Source of the DNA: Pirellulaceae bacterium
GTDB lineage: Bacteria > Planctomycetota > Planctomycetia > Pirellulales > Pirellulaceae
Length of the DNA: 64,000 nt
Assembly (NCBI GenBank): GCA_029243025.1
Contig: JAQWSU010000006.1
Span: forward strand, 310,001 to 374,000
Direction of reading: 5' to 3'
Below the pieces are notes generated by a model that worked only from the letters and a program-made list of their open reading frames with translations, did no database searches and was not told the origin of the DNA. The translations under genes and the position numbers were made by a program. This document shows, piece by piece, positions 29,251 through 38,581 of the stretch (position 1 is the stretch's first letter; every line of letters begins with the position of its first letter).

Positions 29251-31458
29251 ATGAAACATCGGAGGTCATTGTCCGTGATGGTTCGTTTCAATTTCAAAGG
29301 CGTTTGCGCATTAGCAATTTCCGCCACGCTTATGCTCGTCGCACCGGCAACTGCCGAGATCGCTGAGGGCCTTGTTTCCTATTGGCCACTGAACGGTGAC
29401 TTCGTCGATGTGGTTGGCCAAAACGATGGCGAACTCATCGGTGAAGACGAAGCGTTCTTTGACGATGGACAGTTCGACCAGGGCATCGTTTTAGACGGAA
29501 TTGACCAATTCATCGAAATCAGCGGAGATGAATCGGAGTTCGATTTTATCGACCAGGATTTTTCGATCTCAGCTTGGTTCCGAGTCGATGCATTTACCAA
29601 GAGTTGGCAAGCCTTGGTTGCTAAGGGTGAAGGAAACCGTTGGCGTGTTCACCGCCGAGGCGGCGAAGGCATCATGACCTGGAATGGCGGAAACGGTGAC
29701 GTTCCCGCAGACATGAATCCCCCTATCGATGACGAAGAAATCCATCATTTCGTCGGTGTTTCGATAGCTGGCGAAGCCGTCCAGATGTATATCGATGGTG
29801 AACTCGTTTCCGAAGGCGGCGCACCCGTCACGGAAAACAACGACCAACCTGTGATGATCGGTGAAAACCCGGATGCACGTGGACGAACGTGGGAAGGCCT
29901 GATTGACGATGTTGCAATTTGGGGGCGCGCCCTCGATGAATCGGAAGTTGGCTTTCTCTGGAATGATGGTGCCGGCAAGAATCCTACCGATGTGGGGGTA
30001 ATTCCTCCAATCTTCATTGGCGGTGAAAACACGATTGGTATGAGAAGTTACGACGGCGATCAATCCAATGAGCAATTTGGTCCTCAGCAAGAAGGAGTCC
30101 CTGGCTTTAGCGGTCGGATGGTCACCTTTGACCAGAGTGATGAAACAACGATCAGCGACCACACAACTGCGCAGGACGTTCTGGACGAATACGAAGGTAC
30201 TCAAGGTATCGGCGCCTACCCGGTCGCGGATTTGGCCGGCGGTGGTGGAACCTTCGGGGAGAACCTTCCGTACCCCAACGGTGTCAACGACGCCAGCCAG
30301 AATGACTTCGTGGTCGAGCTAACGGCCGACGTCACGATTCCCGCTGGTACCTACACGATCGGATTCGGTTCCGACGACGGTGGTAGCCTTCAAATTCCAG
30401 GTGTTGAGTTTCTTGACTCGCAAAACAACGACAACTTCGAGGACGATGAAATCCGTTTCGAAGGAACTCGTGGCCATGGGTGGACTGCCGGTACATTTGA
30501 GCTGGACGAAGACTTGGAAACCACGCTTGTGGCTTCGTTTTTTGAACGAGGCGGCGGTGACAGTTTCGAAATCGCCCTCATCGACGATGAAATCATTGAA
30601 GATGCGAGTCCTGCCAACGGTTGGGAATTGTTGGGCGACGGTACCTTCGGCTGGAAAGTCACAACCACCACCGCTCCGCTGATCAGCGCTGACCTGAACG
30701 CGTCGGTCTCAGCAGTTCGGCCAATGGAATTTGACGTAAACGGCGACACGGGCGAAGCCGATCAGTTGGTTTTGCCAAACCCGGACCCAGAAGTCTTTAC
30801 GACAACCCTGGATATTAGCGCTGACCTCACGTTCCAAATCAAGAGTGCGGGAACGGTTACGAGCGGCGAAGCGTTCACCATTATCGGTGCTGATCAAATC
30901 GTCGGCACACCCACGATCACGTCGGTAGATCCAACCCAAAACTGGGTCTTTGATGGCGAAACGGGTCGAGTTTGTTTGGACCTTTGCCCAACGACCGGAC
31001 TCAAAGGGGACTACAACGGTAATGGCCTGCTTGACGCGGAAGATCTGGATTTGAATGCGACAGTCGGTATTGCCAGTCAGGATCTGGCTTACGACTTGAA
31101 CGCAGATGGTCTGGTCAATTCAGCAGATCGTAAAATCTGGGTCAACGACCTGAAGAATACCTGGATGGGCGATGCTAACCTGAATGGCGTATTCGACAGT
31201 GGTGACTTGGTTACCGTGTTCGCTTCCGCGAAGTACGAAACAGGCCAAGCCGCGACCTGGGGTCAAGGCGACTGGAATGGTGACCAGAAGTTTGATTCTG
31301 GTGACTTGGTCGAAGCCTTCAGCAATGCGGGCTACGAAGCAGGTGAGCGACCCGGCGGTCCCAACCCTGTTACGGCAGCGGTTCCTGAACCGTCCAGCAT
31401 GGTGCTTGCCCTGATCAGCCTCTTTGGACTGATGGGCATCGCGCGTCGAAATCGTTAG
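29251..31458 (+). CDS. Secreted LamG-domain protein with dockerin-like module and PEP-CTERM sorting tail
   Basis: 735 residues from the ATG at 29251, whose N-terminus MKHRRSLSVMVRFNFKGV plus a hydrophobic stretch ending ATAE reads as a signal peptide. Upstream residues in the frame are unlikely. A LamG/concanavalin-like domain covers about 36-237 (SYWPLNGDFVDVVGQNDGEL, ISAWFRVDAF, VQMYIDGELV). A PA14-like beta domain covers about 255-460 (GTYTIGFGSDDGGSLQI). A four-loop EF-hand/dockerin-like module lies at about 586-705. The tail VPEPSSMVLALISLFGLMGI plus ARRNR is a PEP-CTERM signal, normally cut by an exosortase. Likely function: binding of a carbohydrate or extracellular matrix. The C-terminal third is almost duplicated in the gene at 38582. 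Confidence 0.88.
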   Translation: MKHRRSLSVMVRFNFKGVCALAISATLMLVAPATAEIAEGLVSYWPLNGDFVDVVGQNDGELIGEDEAFFDDGQFDQGIVLDGIDQFIEISGDESEFDFIDQDFSISAWFRVDAFTKSWQALVAKGEGNRWRVHRRGGEGIMTWNGGNGDVPADMNPPIDDEEIHHFVGVSIAGEAVQMYIDGELVSEGGAPVTENNDQPVMIGENPDARGRTWEGLIDDVAIWGRALDESEVGFLWNDGAGKNPTDVGVIPPIFIGGENTIGMRSYDGDQSNEQFGPQQEGVPGFSGRMVTFDQSDETTISDHTTAQDVLDEYEGTQGIGAYPVADLAGGGGTFGENLPYPNGVNDASQNDFVVELTADVTIPAGTYTIGFGSDDGGSLQIPGVEFLDSQNNDNFEDDEIRFEGTRGHGWTAGTFELDEDLETTLVASFFERGGGDSFEIALIDDEIIEDASPANGWELLGDGTFGWKVTTTTAPLISADLNASVSAVRPMEFDVNGDTGEADQLVLPNPDPEVFTTTLDISADLTFQIKSAGTVTSGEAFTIIGADQIVGTPTITSVDPTQNWVFDGETGRVCLDLCPTTGLKGDYNGNGLLDAEDLDLNATVGIASQDLAYDLNADGLVNSADRKIWVNDLKNTWMGDANLNGVFDSGDLVTVFASAKYETGQAATWGQGDWNGDQKFDSGDLVEAFSNAGYEAGERPGGPNPVTAAVPEPSSMVLALISLFGLMGIARRNR
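31006..31458 (+). repeat. Duplicated dockerin-like/PEP-CTERM coding segment, copy 1
   Basis: This 450-base segment encodes the four-loop module and PEP-CTERM tail and is highly similar in protein sequence to 39446-39898. Shared stretches include WVNDLKNTWMGDA, FDSGDLVTVF and GDWNGDQKFDSGDLV. The two genes evidently share ancestry for this part, whereas their N-terminal domains differ. Confidence 0.8.
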
Positions 31459-31491
31459 TTCGTTGTTTTGAGCAACGACTTATCGTCCAGC

Positions 31492-31522
31492 AAACCGCCT
31501 CGTAACCGAGGCGGTTTTTTTT
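31492..31522 (+). terminator. Rho-independent terminator
   Basis: AAACCGCCTCG pairs perfectly with CGAGGCGGTTT around a TAAC loop and is followed by T residues to 31522. It lies 34 bases after the PEP-CTERM gene stop. Confidence 0.9.
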
Positions 31523-31614
31523 GACTGCTTCCCTTTCTAATGATTGCAAGCGGCGACTTGCAATTTAACTCTCGAGTCAGCGATCCTCGTTTTTTAGTAC
31601 AAACCCAAACGGTT

Positions 31615-31670
31615 GGGCTGGCCCCCATCTTCGGGCCCCCATCTTCGGGCCCCCATCTTTCGCCCAGCCC
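31615..31670 (+). repeat. Three 14-base repeats flanked by inverted arms
   Basis: GCCCCCATCTTCGG occurs at 31621-31634 and 31635-31648, and a third partial copy follows at 31649-31660. The array is enclosed by GGGCTGG (31615-31621) and CCAGCCC (31664-31670), which can pair. It lies upstream of the proposed start of the lamin-tail protein, probably in its leader. Confidence 0.7.
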
Positions 31671-31804
31671 GGTTGATGTTCGATACACAACTTAGATTTC
31701 CTATCTTTCAGCAACCTTGTCTGTTAGGTTGTCAGACGGGTGCAGAATTCAAGCGGCAAAATCGACTTTCGTGTTACAAAACTGGTTCGAAAGAGATATC
31801 TAGC

Positions 31805-34800
31805 GTGCATCGTATCAAACCCAATTACAGTCGGCGTAAATCTTGTCGCACTTTCGCAACCGAACTGCTTGAACCACGAATGGTGTTAGCGTCGGCTCCA
31901 ATCATCTCAGAGTTCCAAGCCGTCAACCGCTCCACCATGATTGATCAAGATGGAGATTCATCGGATTGGATCGAGCTCCAAAATCCTGGGTCCCAATCCA
32001 TGAACGTCGGTGGTTGGTTTTTAACGGATGATGCTACCGATTTAACAAAATGGAAATTACCCGCGGTAGACATCGATCCGGGAGACCAGTTACTCATCTT
32101 TGCTTCAGCTAAGGATCGCATTGGGCCGTCCGAATTGCACACCAACTTTCGCTTATCCGGTAGCGGCGAATTTTTAGCGCTGGTTCAACCGGATGGTGTG
32201 ACCATCGCGCAGGATTTCGGGGTTACCTTTCCACCGCAGCGAGAAGATCAATCGTATGGACTGGCACAAGTCCGCAAGCCTACGGTATTGGTGGATGGAA
32301 ATTCAGCCGTGACATCAATCGTCCCCACTGACGATTCGCTGACCTCCGCATGGACGACTGACACCTTCAACGACGCGAATTGGCTGAAAGGATCCGGAGC
32401 TGTCGGTTTTGAGAACCTGCGTCCCGAAACAACGCAGGTGGAAGAATTTGCCACGTCACTCGACTCGGAATGGACGATTGACCTGCCTCAGGGAACCGAG
32501 GCAACCGTCGAAGTCTCTGCTGGAAGCCTCAACTTCTCAGTGCCCACTGATCAGAATACCTCGTTCGATGCACGCGGTCTCGCACCGATCGCTTACCGGG
32601 ACCTCCCTGTTCCCGACGCGACCCAATGGGAATGGATTGCCAACATTGAGAAGGTTAAACCGGGCGACCGGAGCTCGGTCGGCATCATGATCTACGATGG
32701 CTCAACCGGCAAACCGGCCCTCATGCTGGAACAGTCGATCCGACGTAAGTTTAGCTTTCTAAGCGGCGGTACGGAATTTGGGTGGTCACAAAAACAGCAA
32801 GGAAACTTTTGGCTGCGATTGTCACGTGATGAGGCTGCAAAAACCTGGACCGCGTCCGCTAAGTTGACTGAGACAGATCCTTGGAATGTAATCGCCACGG
32901 TCACCGATGGAACCTTTGAAGGACCGGTGGTCTCCGAGCCGAAACTTGCGCTTTTCGCTCGAACACCCGTCGGCACAATCGACGCGAAGTTTCTCTCGGT
33001 CCAGTTCGTCGCCGCAGCCCAGCGGCCCACCTATGATGCACTTATCGGACTGGACATCGGCCCAAGCATGTCGAACACGAACCCTTCGGCTTACCTGCGA
33101 TATGCCTTTCAACTCGATGGTGATCCAAATCGCTTTGATGTGCTCAGTCTTGGCGCACGCTATGACGATGGTTTCAAGGCCTACTTAAACGGTGACGAAG
33201 TCACGTCGGTCAATGCTCCTATCAGTTCTGACTGGAATTCCAGCGCAGCGAGTCAACATGGTGCTATCTTCAACAAGATCCCCTTAGAGCAATTTGACCT
33301 CACCGATTCATCAGGACTGCTGCGGAAAGGTGAGAATGTACTGGCGATCCATGGCATGAATGTTTCGGCCGACGATCCAGACTTTTTCTTTCAAGGAGGA
33401 CTCGTTGCCAGCGAAGTTTTAAACTCCGAGAGCCGATTTTTCACTACACCAACACCCAACGATCCCAATCAGTTGCCGAGCGCGAGCGAACCTGATTCGG
33501 TAGACTCAGACGGTCTCTTTTTTGGATCGCAAACAGTGGAACTCAAGCTACCAGACGGTAGCCCGCCGACGCTCCAAATTCGATACACGCTGGATGGTAG
33601 CGATCCAACCGAGGATTCGACTTTGTACTGGGGGCCCTTCACATTCACCGATTCCACCTTGCTCCAGGCAAGAACGTTCGACACGCTACCCTCACCCAAT
33701 TTCCGACCGAGTCGTGTCATGTCCAAGACATACATTGCGCTCGACGAAACGCTACGCGAACGCACTTCGAATCTCCCTTTGGTAGTGATTGATACGTTGA
33801 GTCAAGCAATCCCTGCGACCACGACAAATGATCTGCGTAGGGCCGGTGTTGTAATCCTAGACGTCAACGGCGCGACTGACGAGTCGTCACTGAAGGATGG
33901 AATCGTCGATTATTTAGGAAGAGGTGGTATTCGCCGACGTGGATCGAGCACGGGGGGGCAGCCTAAACCTCAGTTAGCTTTTGAATCATGGGGCCCAGGC
34001 GGTACGAACCGCGATGATGATTTCGATGCCAGTCTCTTGGGCATGTCGGCAGAAAGTGATTGGGTACTCCACGCACCGTTCGGTGGTGACCCGATTTTCA
34101 TGCGCAATGCAATGGGATTTGCGTTTGGCAATCAGATGGGTCGTTGGGCCCCGCAGACGCGCCCCGTCGAAGTCTACCTCAACGACGATGGCGGCAGTGT
34201 ATCAGACAGCCACTACGTGGGTGTTTACGTCTTGATGGAAAAAATCAAACCTGGACCAGGCCGACTCGATATCGAAGAGATTGGCCCGCTGGCCCATCAG
34301 ACGCCCGACATTTCCGGCGGATACATTTGGAAAGTCGATCGCACCGATCCCGACGCGCCTGCCTTTGACGCCGGTGGCCAACCCCTGAACTGGGTGTATC
34401 CCGAAAGCCCGCTGTCACTCACGACAGACCCTGAACGCAAGGCTACCGAGCAACAGCAACAATGGGTCGTCGATCAATTCAACGCCCTTCAACAAACACT
34501 GCTGCGGCCTGACATCAATGATCCCGATGGCTATGCCAAGTTCATTGACGTTGATGCATGGATTGACTATCACTTGGCACAAGTGGTGATGTACAACGCA
34601 GACGCGTTGAGCTTAAGTATTTTCTACCACAAAGATCGCAATGACAAGATTGCTGCCGGACCGCTTTGGGATTTGAATCTGACTGCCGAATCGACCCGCA
34701 CCGATGATGACGATCCCACGCGATGGCGTACCGGTGCCAATTTTTTCGAGGTCAGTTGGTGGAAAGACTTATTTCGCGATCCAGGATTCTGGCAACAGTA

Positions 34801-37800
34801 TATCGACCGCTGGCAGATGTGGCGGCAGTCGGTTTTCTCCGACACCAACATCAGCAACGTGATCTCTGAATTGGCACAACAAATTGGCGATGCCTCCGAC
34901 CGCAACGCGGTTCGCTGGCCAAACAACGCGTTTCGTGAAACCAGCGGGTACAACTCAGGGTTCCTGGATGGCAGCTTCCAAGGTGAAGTCGATCACATGC
35001 GCCATTGGATGTTTGCTCGTACGCGCTTCCTGGATGACCTTTTCTCGGCTGCTCCGAAAATCCAGATTGATGGCAGCGCGCTTGGCAAACTACCAGGCGT
35101 CCAACTGACCAGCGGTCAATCCGTTGAGATTTCCAGCGCACCGATCGTAGTGCCCGTCGATACCAAACTTGTTTCGGGTGTGCCGGGTGAAAGCGTCGCC
35201 AGCTATCTCGTCCCAACCAACGATGATCTGACTGATCAGTGGACTCTGCCAGATTTCGACGACGCTGACTGGCAACGAGGTCCAACAGGTCTTGGATTCG
35301 ATGAAAACGGCGACCTGAGTGAATGGATTCGGACCGAAGTCGATCCCCGAGCCGTGCAGGACGGAGCCACAAATATTCTGGCTCGTATTCCTTTTGAGAT
35401 TTCAAACCTGGCCGATCTGGAAGGAAAACGACTAATCTTGCGCATGAAATTCGACGACGCCTACGCCGCCTATTTGAATGGTGTACGGGTTAGCGCCGTT
35501 AAACTTAAAAACAACGAACTTACGTGGAACGCGCGAGGAACCAATCAGAAGGACGAGGAAGCGATGCAGTTTCAGGAGATCGATGTCACCAGACATCACG
35601 AGCTGCTCGTGCAAGGAACCAATCTACTCGCGCTCCGCGTTCTCAATTCATCGGCCAGTTCCAACGAAATGCTGCTCTTGCCAGAACTGGTCGCGCAGGA
35701 GCTGACCTTCGAGACAAATCCCACAGCCAAGGTGTATTACACCGTGGATGGAACCGATCCGCGCGGTGCTGACGGGCATCCAAGCGCTACGGCAATCGAA
35801 TCGAAACCAGGGCAACCCTTGACAATCGAAGCAAATACACGCTTCATTGCGAGAACCTTGGATCCGTCTGATCGAGGCGAAGAGGCGACCATCGTCCTGT
35901 CGGATTGGAGCGAGACGGTGCAATATGACTTGGTGGTCACCTCGTCGCCGCTCGTAATTTCAGAAATCAACTACAACCCAACCGATCCGAGTGATTTCGA
36001 GTTAGTCAACAGTCCTGACAATGACGGTGACGGCGCGAAGGACTGGACGAGCGAAGATTTTGAATTTATCGAAATCTACAACCCTAGCACCAACCCAGCC
36101 GACCTGGTGGGCGTTGCCTTGACGGCAGGCGTCGACTTTGATTTCACAAGCTCGGCGACCGCCCTGGCAGCGGGCCACTATGGGCTAGTCGTGCGCAACC
36201 AACAAGCCTTTGAAACTCGATACGGTAGCGACCATAACATTCTTGGCCAGTACGAGGGTCGCTTGGATAACAATGGAGAACAACTGCAACTCGAAGATGG
36301 AGCGGGAACCTTATTGTTTGCGGTCGACTACAATGACAGTGACCCATGGCCAGTCGCAGCGGATGGCGTCGGAGCAACCCTGGAGTTCATTGATCCAAAC
36401 GTCAGCCTGCCGCAGCAAAATAAATACTACGCTTGGCGTTCCAGCCGCGGCGCCAATGGGTCACCCGGCTCGCCCGGGCAGGCTGCGGCAAGCATCGTGA
36501 TTAACGAAATCTTGGCGAACACCGGTGAGCAAGCCGATCTCACAGATGCCATCGAATTATTCAACCCCACCAATTCGGCGATCGACATCAGCCGATGGCA
36601 GCTCAGCGACTCAGTTCGTGATCTGCGAAAATTCAAGATACCCGACGCTACGATTCTTGAACCGGGCCAGTACATCGTTTTTGATGAGGCAGACTTTAAC
36701 CCCACTCCAGCTACCCCAGATCCCAACCATTTCAGACTCAGTGGCATTCAGGGTGACGACGTTTGGCTAACGATCACTGACGATCAAGGTCAGATCACGA
36801 TGTTTGTCGATGACGTTCACTTTCGCGCCACGTCGAGTGGCGACTCGCTCGCTCGCTTTCCAAATGGATCGGGACGTCTCGCACCAACGACAGGCAATAC
36901 GTTGGGGACTGAGAACGCAGATCCACGTCCCGCAGCGGTGGTTGTCAGCGAATTCAACTACGCTCCACACTTACCTTCCGAAGCAGCACTAACAATTGAC
37001 CCAACACTTTCCAGGAGTGACCTGGAGTTCATCGAAGTCGATAATCAGACAGATGTGACAGTCGACATGATGAACTGGCAGATTCAGGGTGGCGTTGACT
37101 TTAAATTCGATGACGGAACCATGCTCACCGTCAACCAACCGATGATTGTCGTCAAATTCGACCCCAACGACCCCAAAAATGCCAGACGACTCGCCGCATT
37201 TCGCACTCATTACCAACTCGATGACGACGCACCGATCGTCGGCGGGTATGCGGGTCAATTAAACAATAGCGGTGACCAGATCGTTTTATTGCGATCACAA
37301 CCTCTTCAGATAGATCGGCCAGACTTGTCTACCCTGGTCCAGGAAGACGAAGTCCTCTTCGACGATCTGGCGCCTTGGCCCGAAAATGCAGCAGGTACTG
37401 GCAACTCACTACAACGACTCGGTTTGGAGTCGTATGGCAACGATAGCCGTTCATGGATATCCGACTCGCCGTCGCCCGCATCAAGAACCGAATTGCGCGG
37501 TGATTTTGACCATAATCGATTGATCGATGCGGCAGATATTGACCTTTTGTTCGCCGCAATTAACGCGGGTCTGCCGGATACGGATCTCGACCTCACAGGA
37601 GATAAGATCGTCAACGACGACGACCGCGATGTGATGGTAAAGGAAATCCTCGGCACCCACTACGGCGATGCAAATCTAGACGGACTCTTTAACTCAACCG
37701 ATCTCGTCTCCGTTTTCCAGGCAAGTACCTATGAAGATCATCTCCCGCAAAACGCGACCTGGGAAAGCGGGGATTGGAATGCAGATGGTGAATTCGACTC

Positions 37801-37906
37801 ATCCGATCTCGTCTTGGCGTTCCAGGACGGTGGCTATGTCAGAGGGGCCTTCCTACGAGACCTGAACAGGCCATCCGCTTTGGTCGAACCAAAGCAGCCG
37901 CGTTGA
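31805..37906 (+). CDS. Giant secreted LEPR-XLL / lamin-tail / CotH protein
   Basis: 2033 residues from the GTG at 31805; the frame extends to 31613, but this start gives a short basic N-terminus before ELLEPRMVLASAP, a LEPR-XLL motif typical of exported planctomycete giants. Visible domains: a lamin-tail domain (about 28-130), a chitobiase-C-like region with YTLDGSDPTEDS (about 572-628) and a CotH-type region (about 652-1080; RRRGSSTGGQPKPQLAFE, VGVYVLMEKI, GGYIWKVDRTD). A second YTVDGTDP segment follows (about 1300-1365), then three more lamin-tail domains (about 1382-1828) and a four-loop dockerin-like module (about 1895-2015). CotH-type proteins are protein kinases in spores, but the kinase residues of this copy are unverified. 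There is no PEP-CTERM tail. Likely surface or matrix protein. Confidence 0.85.
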   Translation: MHRIKPNYSRRKSCRTFATELLEPRMVLASAPIISEFQAVNRSTMIDQDGDSSDWIELQNPGSQSMNVGGWFLTDDATDLTKWKLPAVDIDPGDQLLIFASAKDRIGPSELHTNFRLSGSGEFLALVQPDGVTIAQDFGVTFPPQREDQSYGLAQVRKPTVLVDGNSAVTSIVPTDDSLTSAWTTDTFNDANWLKGSGAVGFENLRPETTQVEEFATSLDSEWTIDLPQGTEATVEVSAGSLNFSVPTDQNTSFDARGLAPIAYRDLPVPDATQWEWIANIEKVKPGDRSSVGIMIYDGSTGKPALMLEQSIRRKFSFLSGGTEFGWSQKQQGNFWLRLSRDEAAKTWTASAKLTETDPWNVIATVTDGTFEGPVVSEPKLALFARTPVGTIDAKFLSVQFVAAAQRPTYDALIGLDIGPSMSNTNPSAYLRYAFQLDGDPNRFDVLSLGARYDDGFKAYLNGDEVTSVNAPISSDWNSSAASQHGAIFNKIPLEQFDLTDSSGLLRKGENVLAIHGMNVSADDPDFFFQGGLVASEVLNSESRFFTTPTPNDPNQLPSASEPDSVDSDGLFFGSQTVELKLPDGSPPTLQIRYTLDGSDPTEDSTLYWGPFTFTDSTLLQARTFDTLPSPNFRPSRVMSKTYIALDETLRERTSNLPLVVIDTLSQAIPATTTNDLRRAGVVILDVNGATDESSLKDGIVDYLGRGGIRRRGSSTGGQPKPQLAFESWGPGGTNRDDDFDASLLGMSAESDWVLHAPFGGDPIFMRNAMGFAFGNQMGRWAPQTRPVEVYLNDDGGSVSDSHYVGVYVLMEKIKPGPGRLDIEEIGPLAHQTPDISGGYIWKVDRTDPDAPAFDAGGQPLNWVYPESPLSLTTDPERKATEQQQQWVVDQFNALQQTLLRPDINDPDGYAKFIDVDAWIDYHLAQVVMYNADALSLSIFYHKDRNDKIAAGPLWDLNLTAESTRTDDDDPTRWRTGANFFEVSWWKDLFRDPGFWQQYIDRWQMWRQSVFSDTNISNVISELAQQIGDASDRNAVRWPNNAFRETSGYNSGFLDGSFQGEVDHMRHWMFARTRFLDDLFSAAPKIQIDGSALGKLPGVQLTSGQSVEISSAPIVVPVDTKLVSGVPGESVASYLVPTNDDLTDQWTLPDFDDADWQRGPTGLGFDENGDLSEWIRTEVDPRAVQDGATNILARIPFEISNLADLEGKRLILRMKFDDAYAAYLNGVRVSAVKLKNNELTWNARGTNQKDEEAMQFQEIDVTRHHELLVQGTNLLALRVLNSSASSNEMLLLPELVAQELTFETNPTAKVYYTVDGTDPRGADGHPSATAIESKPGQPLTIEANTRFIARTLDPSDRGEEATIVLSDWSETVQYDLVVTSSPLVISEINYNPTDPSDFELVNSPDNDGDGAKDWTSEDFEFIEIYNPSTNPADLVGVALTAGVDFDFTSSATALAAGHYGLVVRNQQAFETRYGSDHNILGQYEGRLDNNGEQLQLEDGAGTLLFAVDYNDSDPWPVAADGVGATLEFIDPNVSLPQQNKYYAWRSSRGANGSPGSPGQAAASIVINEILANTGEQADLTDAIELFNPTNSAIDISRWQLSDSVRDLRKFKIPDATILEPGQYIVFDEADFNPTPATPDPNHFRLSGIQGDDVWLTITDDQGQITMFVDDVHFRATSSGDSLARFPNGSGRLAPTTGNTLGTENADPRPAAVVVSEFNYAPHLPSEAALTIDPTLSRSDLEFIEVDNQTDVTVDMMNWQIQGGVDFKFDDGTMLTVNQPMIVVKFDPNDPKNARRLAAFRTHYQLDDDAPIVGGYAGQLNNSGDQIVLLRSQPLQIDRPDLSTLVQEDEVLFDDLAPWPENAAGTGNSLQRLGLESYGNDSRSWISDSPSPASRTELRGDFDHNRLIDAADIDLLFAAINAGLPDTDLDLTGDKIVNDDDRDVMVKEILGTHYGDANLDGLFNSTDLVSVFQASTYEDHLPQNATWESGDWNADGEFDSSDLVLAFQDGGYVRGAFLRDLNRPSALVEPKQPR

Positions 37907-38479
37907 ACGGGATTAAGTCGCATAAAAAGATTGTCCGTATCCACTGATTGGGTCCGTTCTCGGTTGGAATTCGAGAGGCCCCCAGATATGCCATAAATCT
38001 GCTGTGACTTCTATCGCTTCTACAAGCGTCGATTTATTCGCGAAAAAACGCCGATGGATGCTTGCGATTCCTAAGCTCGATCCGCTCGACTTGGTTAACA
38101 ATTCTGATCGCAAAACAACTGCCTTTCTCTTTCTTGCCTCAGGTCGCTCTGCAAACAGTTCGTCAAGCGACGATCTGCAGTCGTGCTACCTCGCACGATG
38201 TGATGTGGAACAAACACCACTCGACCTAGAAAGTTGCAATCACAGTCGGCTTGTTTGATTCGACTCAGTTGACCTACTTAGGGGGGTACCCGCCAGTTGC
38301 CGAGATGGAGAGTGCATAAAAGTGAAAAATTGTGAATTCAATCCTTGCAATCGCGTCTGGCTCTGATACGCTCAATCCAGTTTACGCAAACTACGCAACC
38401 GACAGACTATTTTTGGTGGATCGCTAATTCAACCACAACCACGTACTTGCTGCATCATGAATCTTCTCCAGTACTCTAG
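37907..38479. other. Intergenic region, 570 bases
   Basis: No supported gene; an 84-codon frame at 38004-38258 has no family features and no ribosome binding site. It probably contains the promoter and long leader of the PEP-CTERM gene at 38582, and ends at the strong hairpin at 38480. Confidence 0.4.
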
Positions 38480-38533
38480 AACGTCGTTCTTTCGGTCGCC
38501 TTCATTGGCGGCCTAAAGGACGACGTTTTTTTT
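38480..38533 (+). terminator. Strong terminator-like hairpin in the leader of a PEP-CTERM gene
   Basis: AACGTCGTTCTTT (38480-38492) pairs with AAAGGACGACGTT (38515-38527) with one G-U pair, and GTCGCC/GGCGGC forms an inner stem. Eight T residues follow (38526-38533). It ends 48 bases before a start codon and more than 570 bases after the previous gene. It is therefore either a distant terminator of the upstream giant gene or an attenuator in the leader of the next one. Confidence 0.75.
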
Positions 38534-38581
38534 GTTCGTAACACTTCGATGAATGCAACTTTTGAAGGGAGATGCAGCTAA

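Noticed and set aside
38004-38258. 84-codon frame in the region between the giant protein and the PEP-CTERM gene
   Set aside because: No ribosome binding site, no recognisable family, and composition like non-coding DNA.
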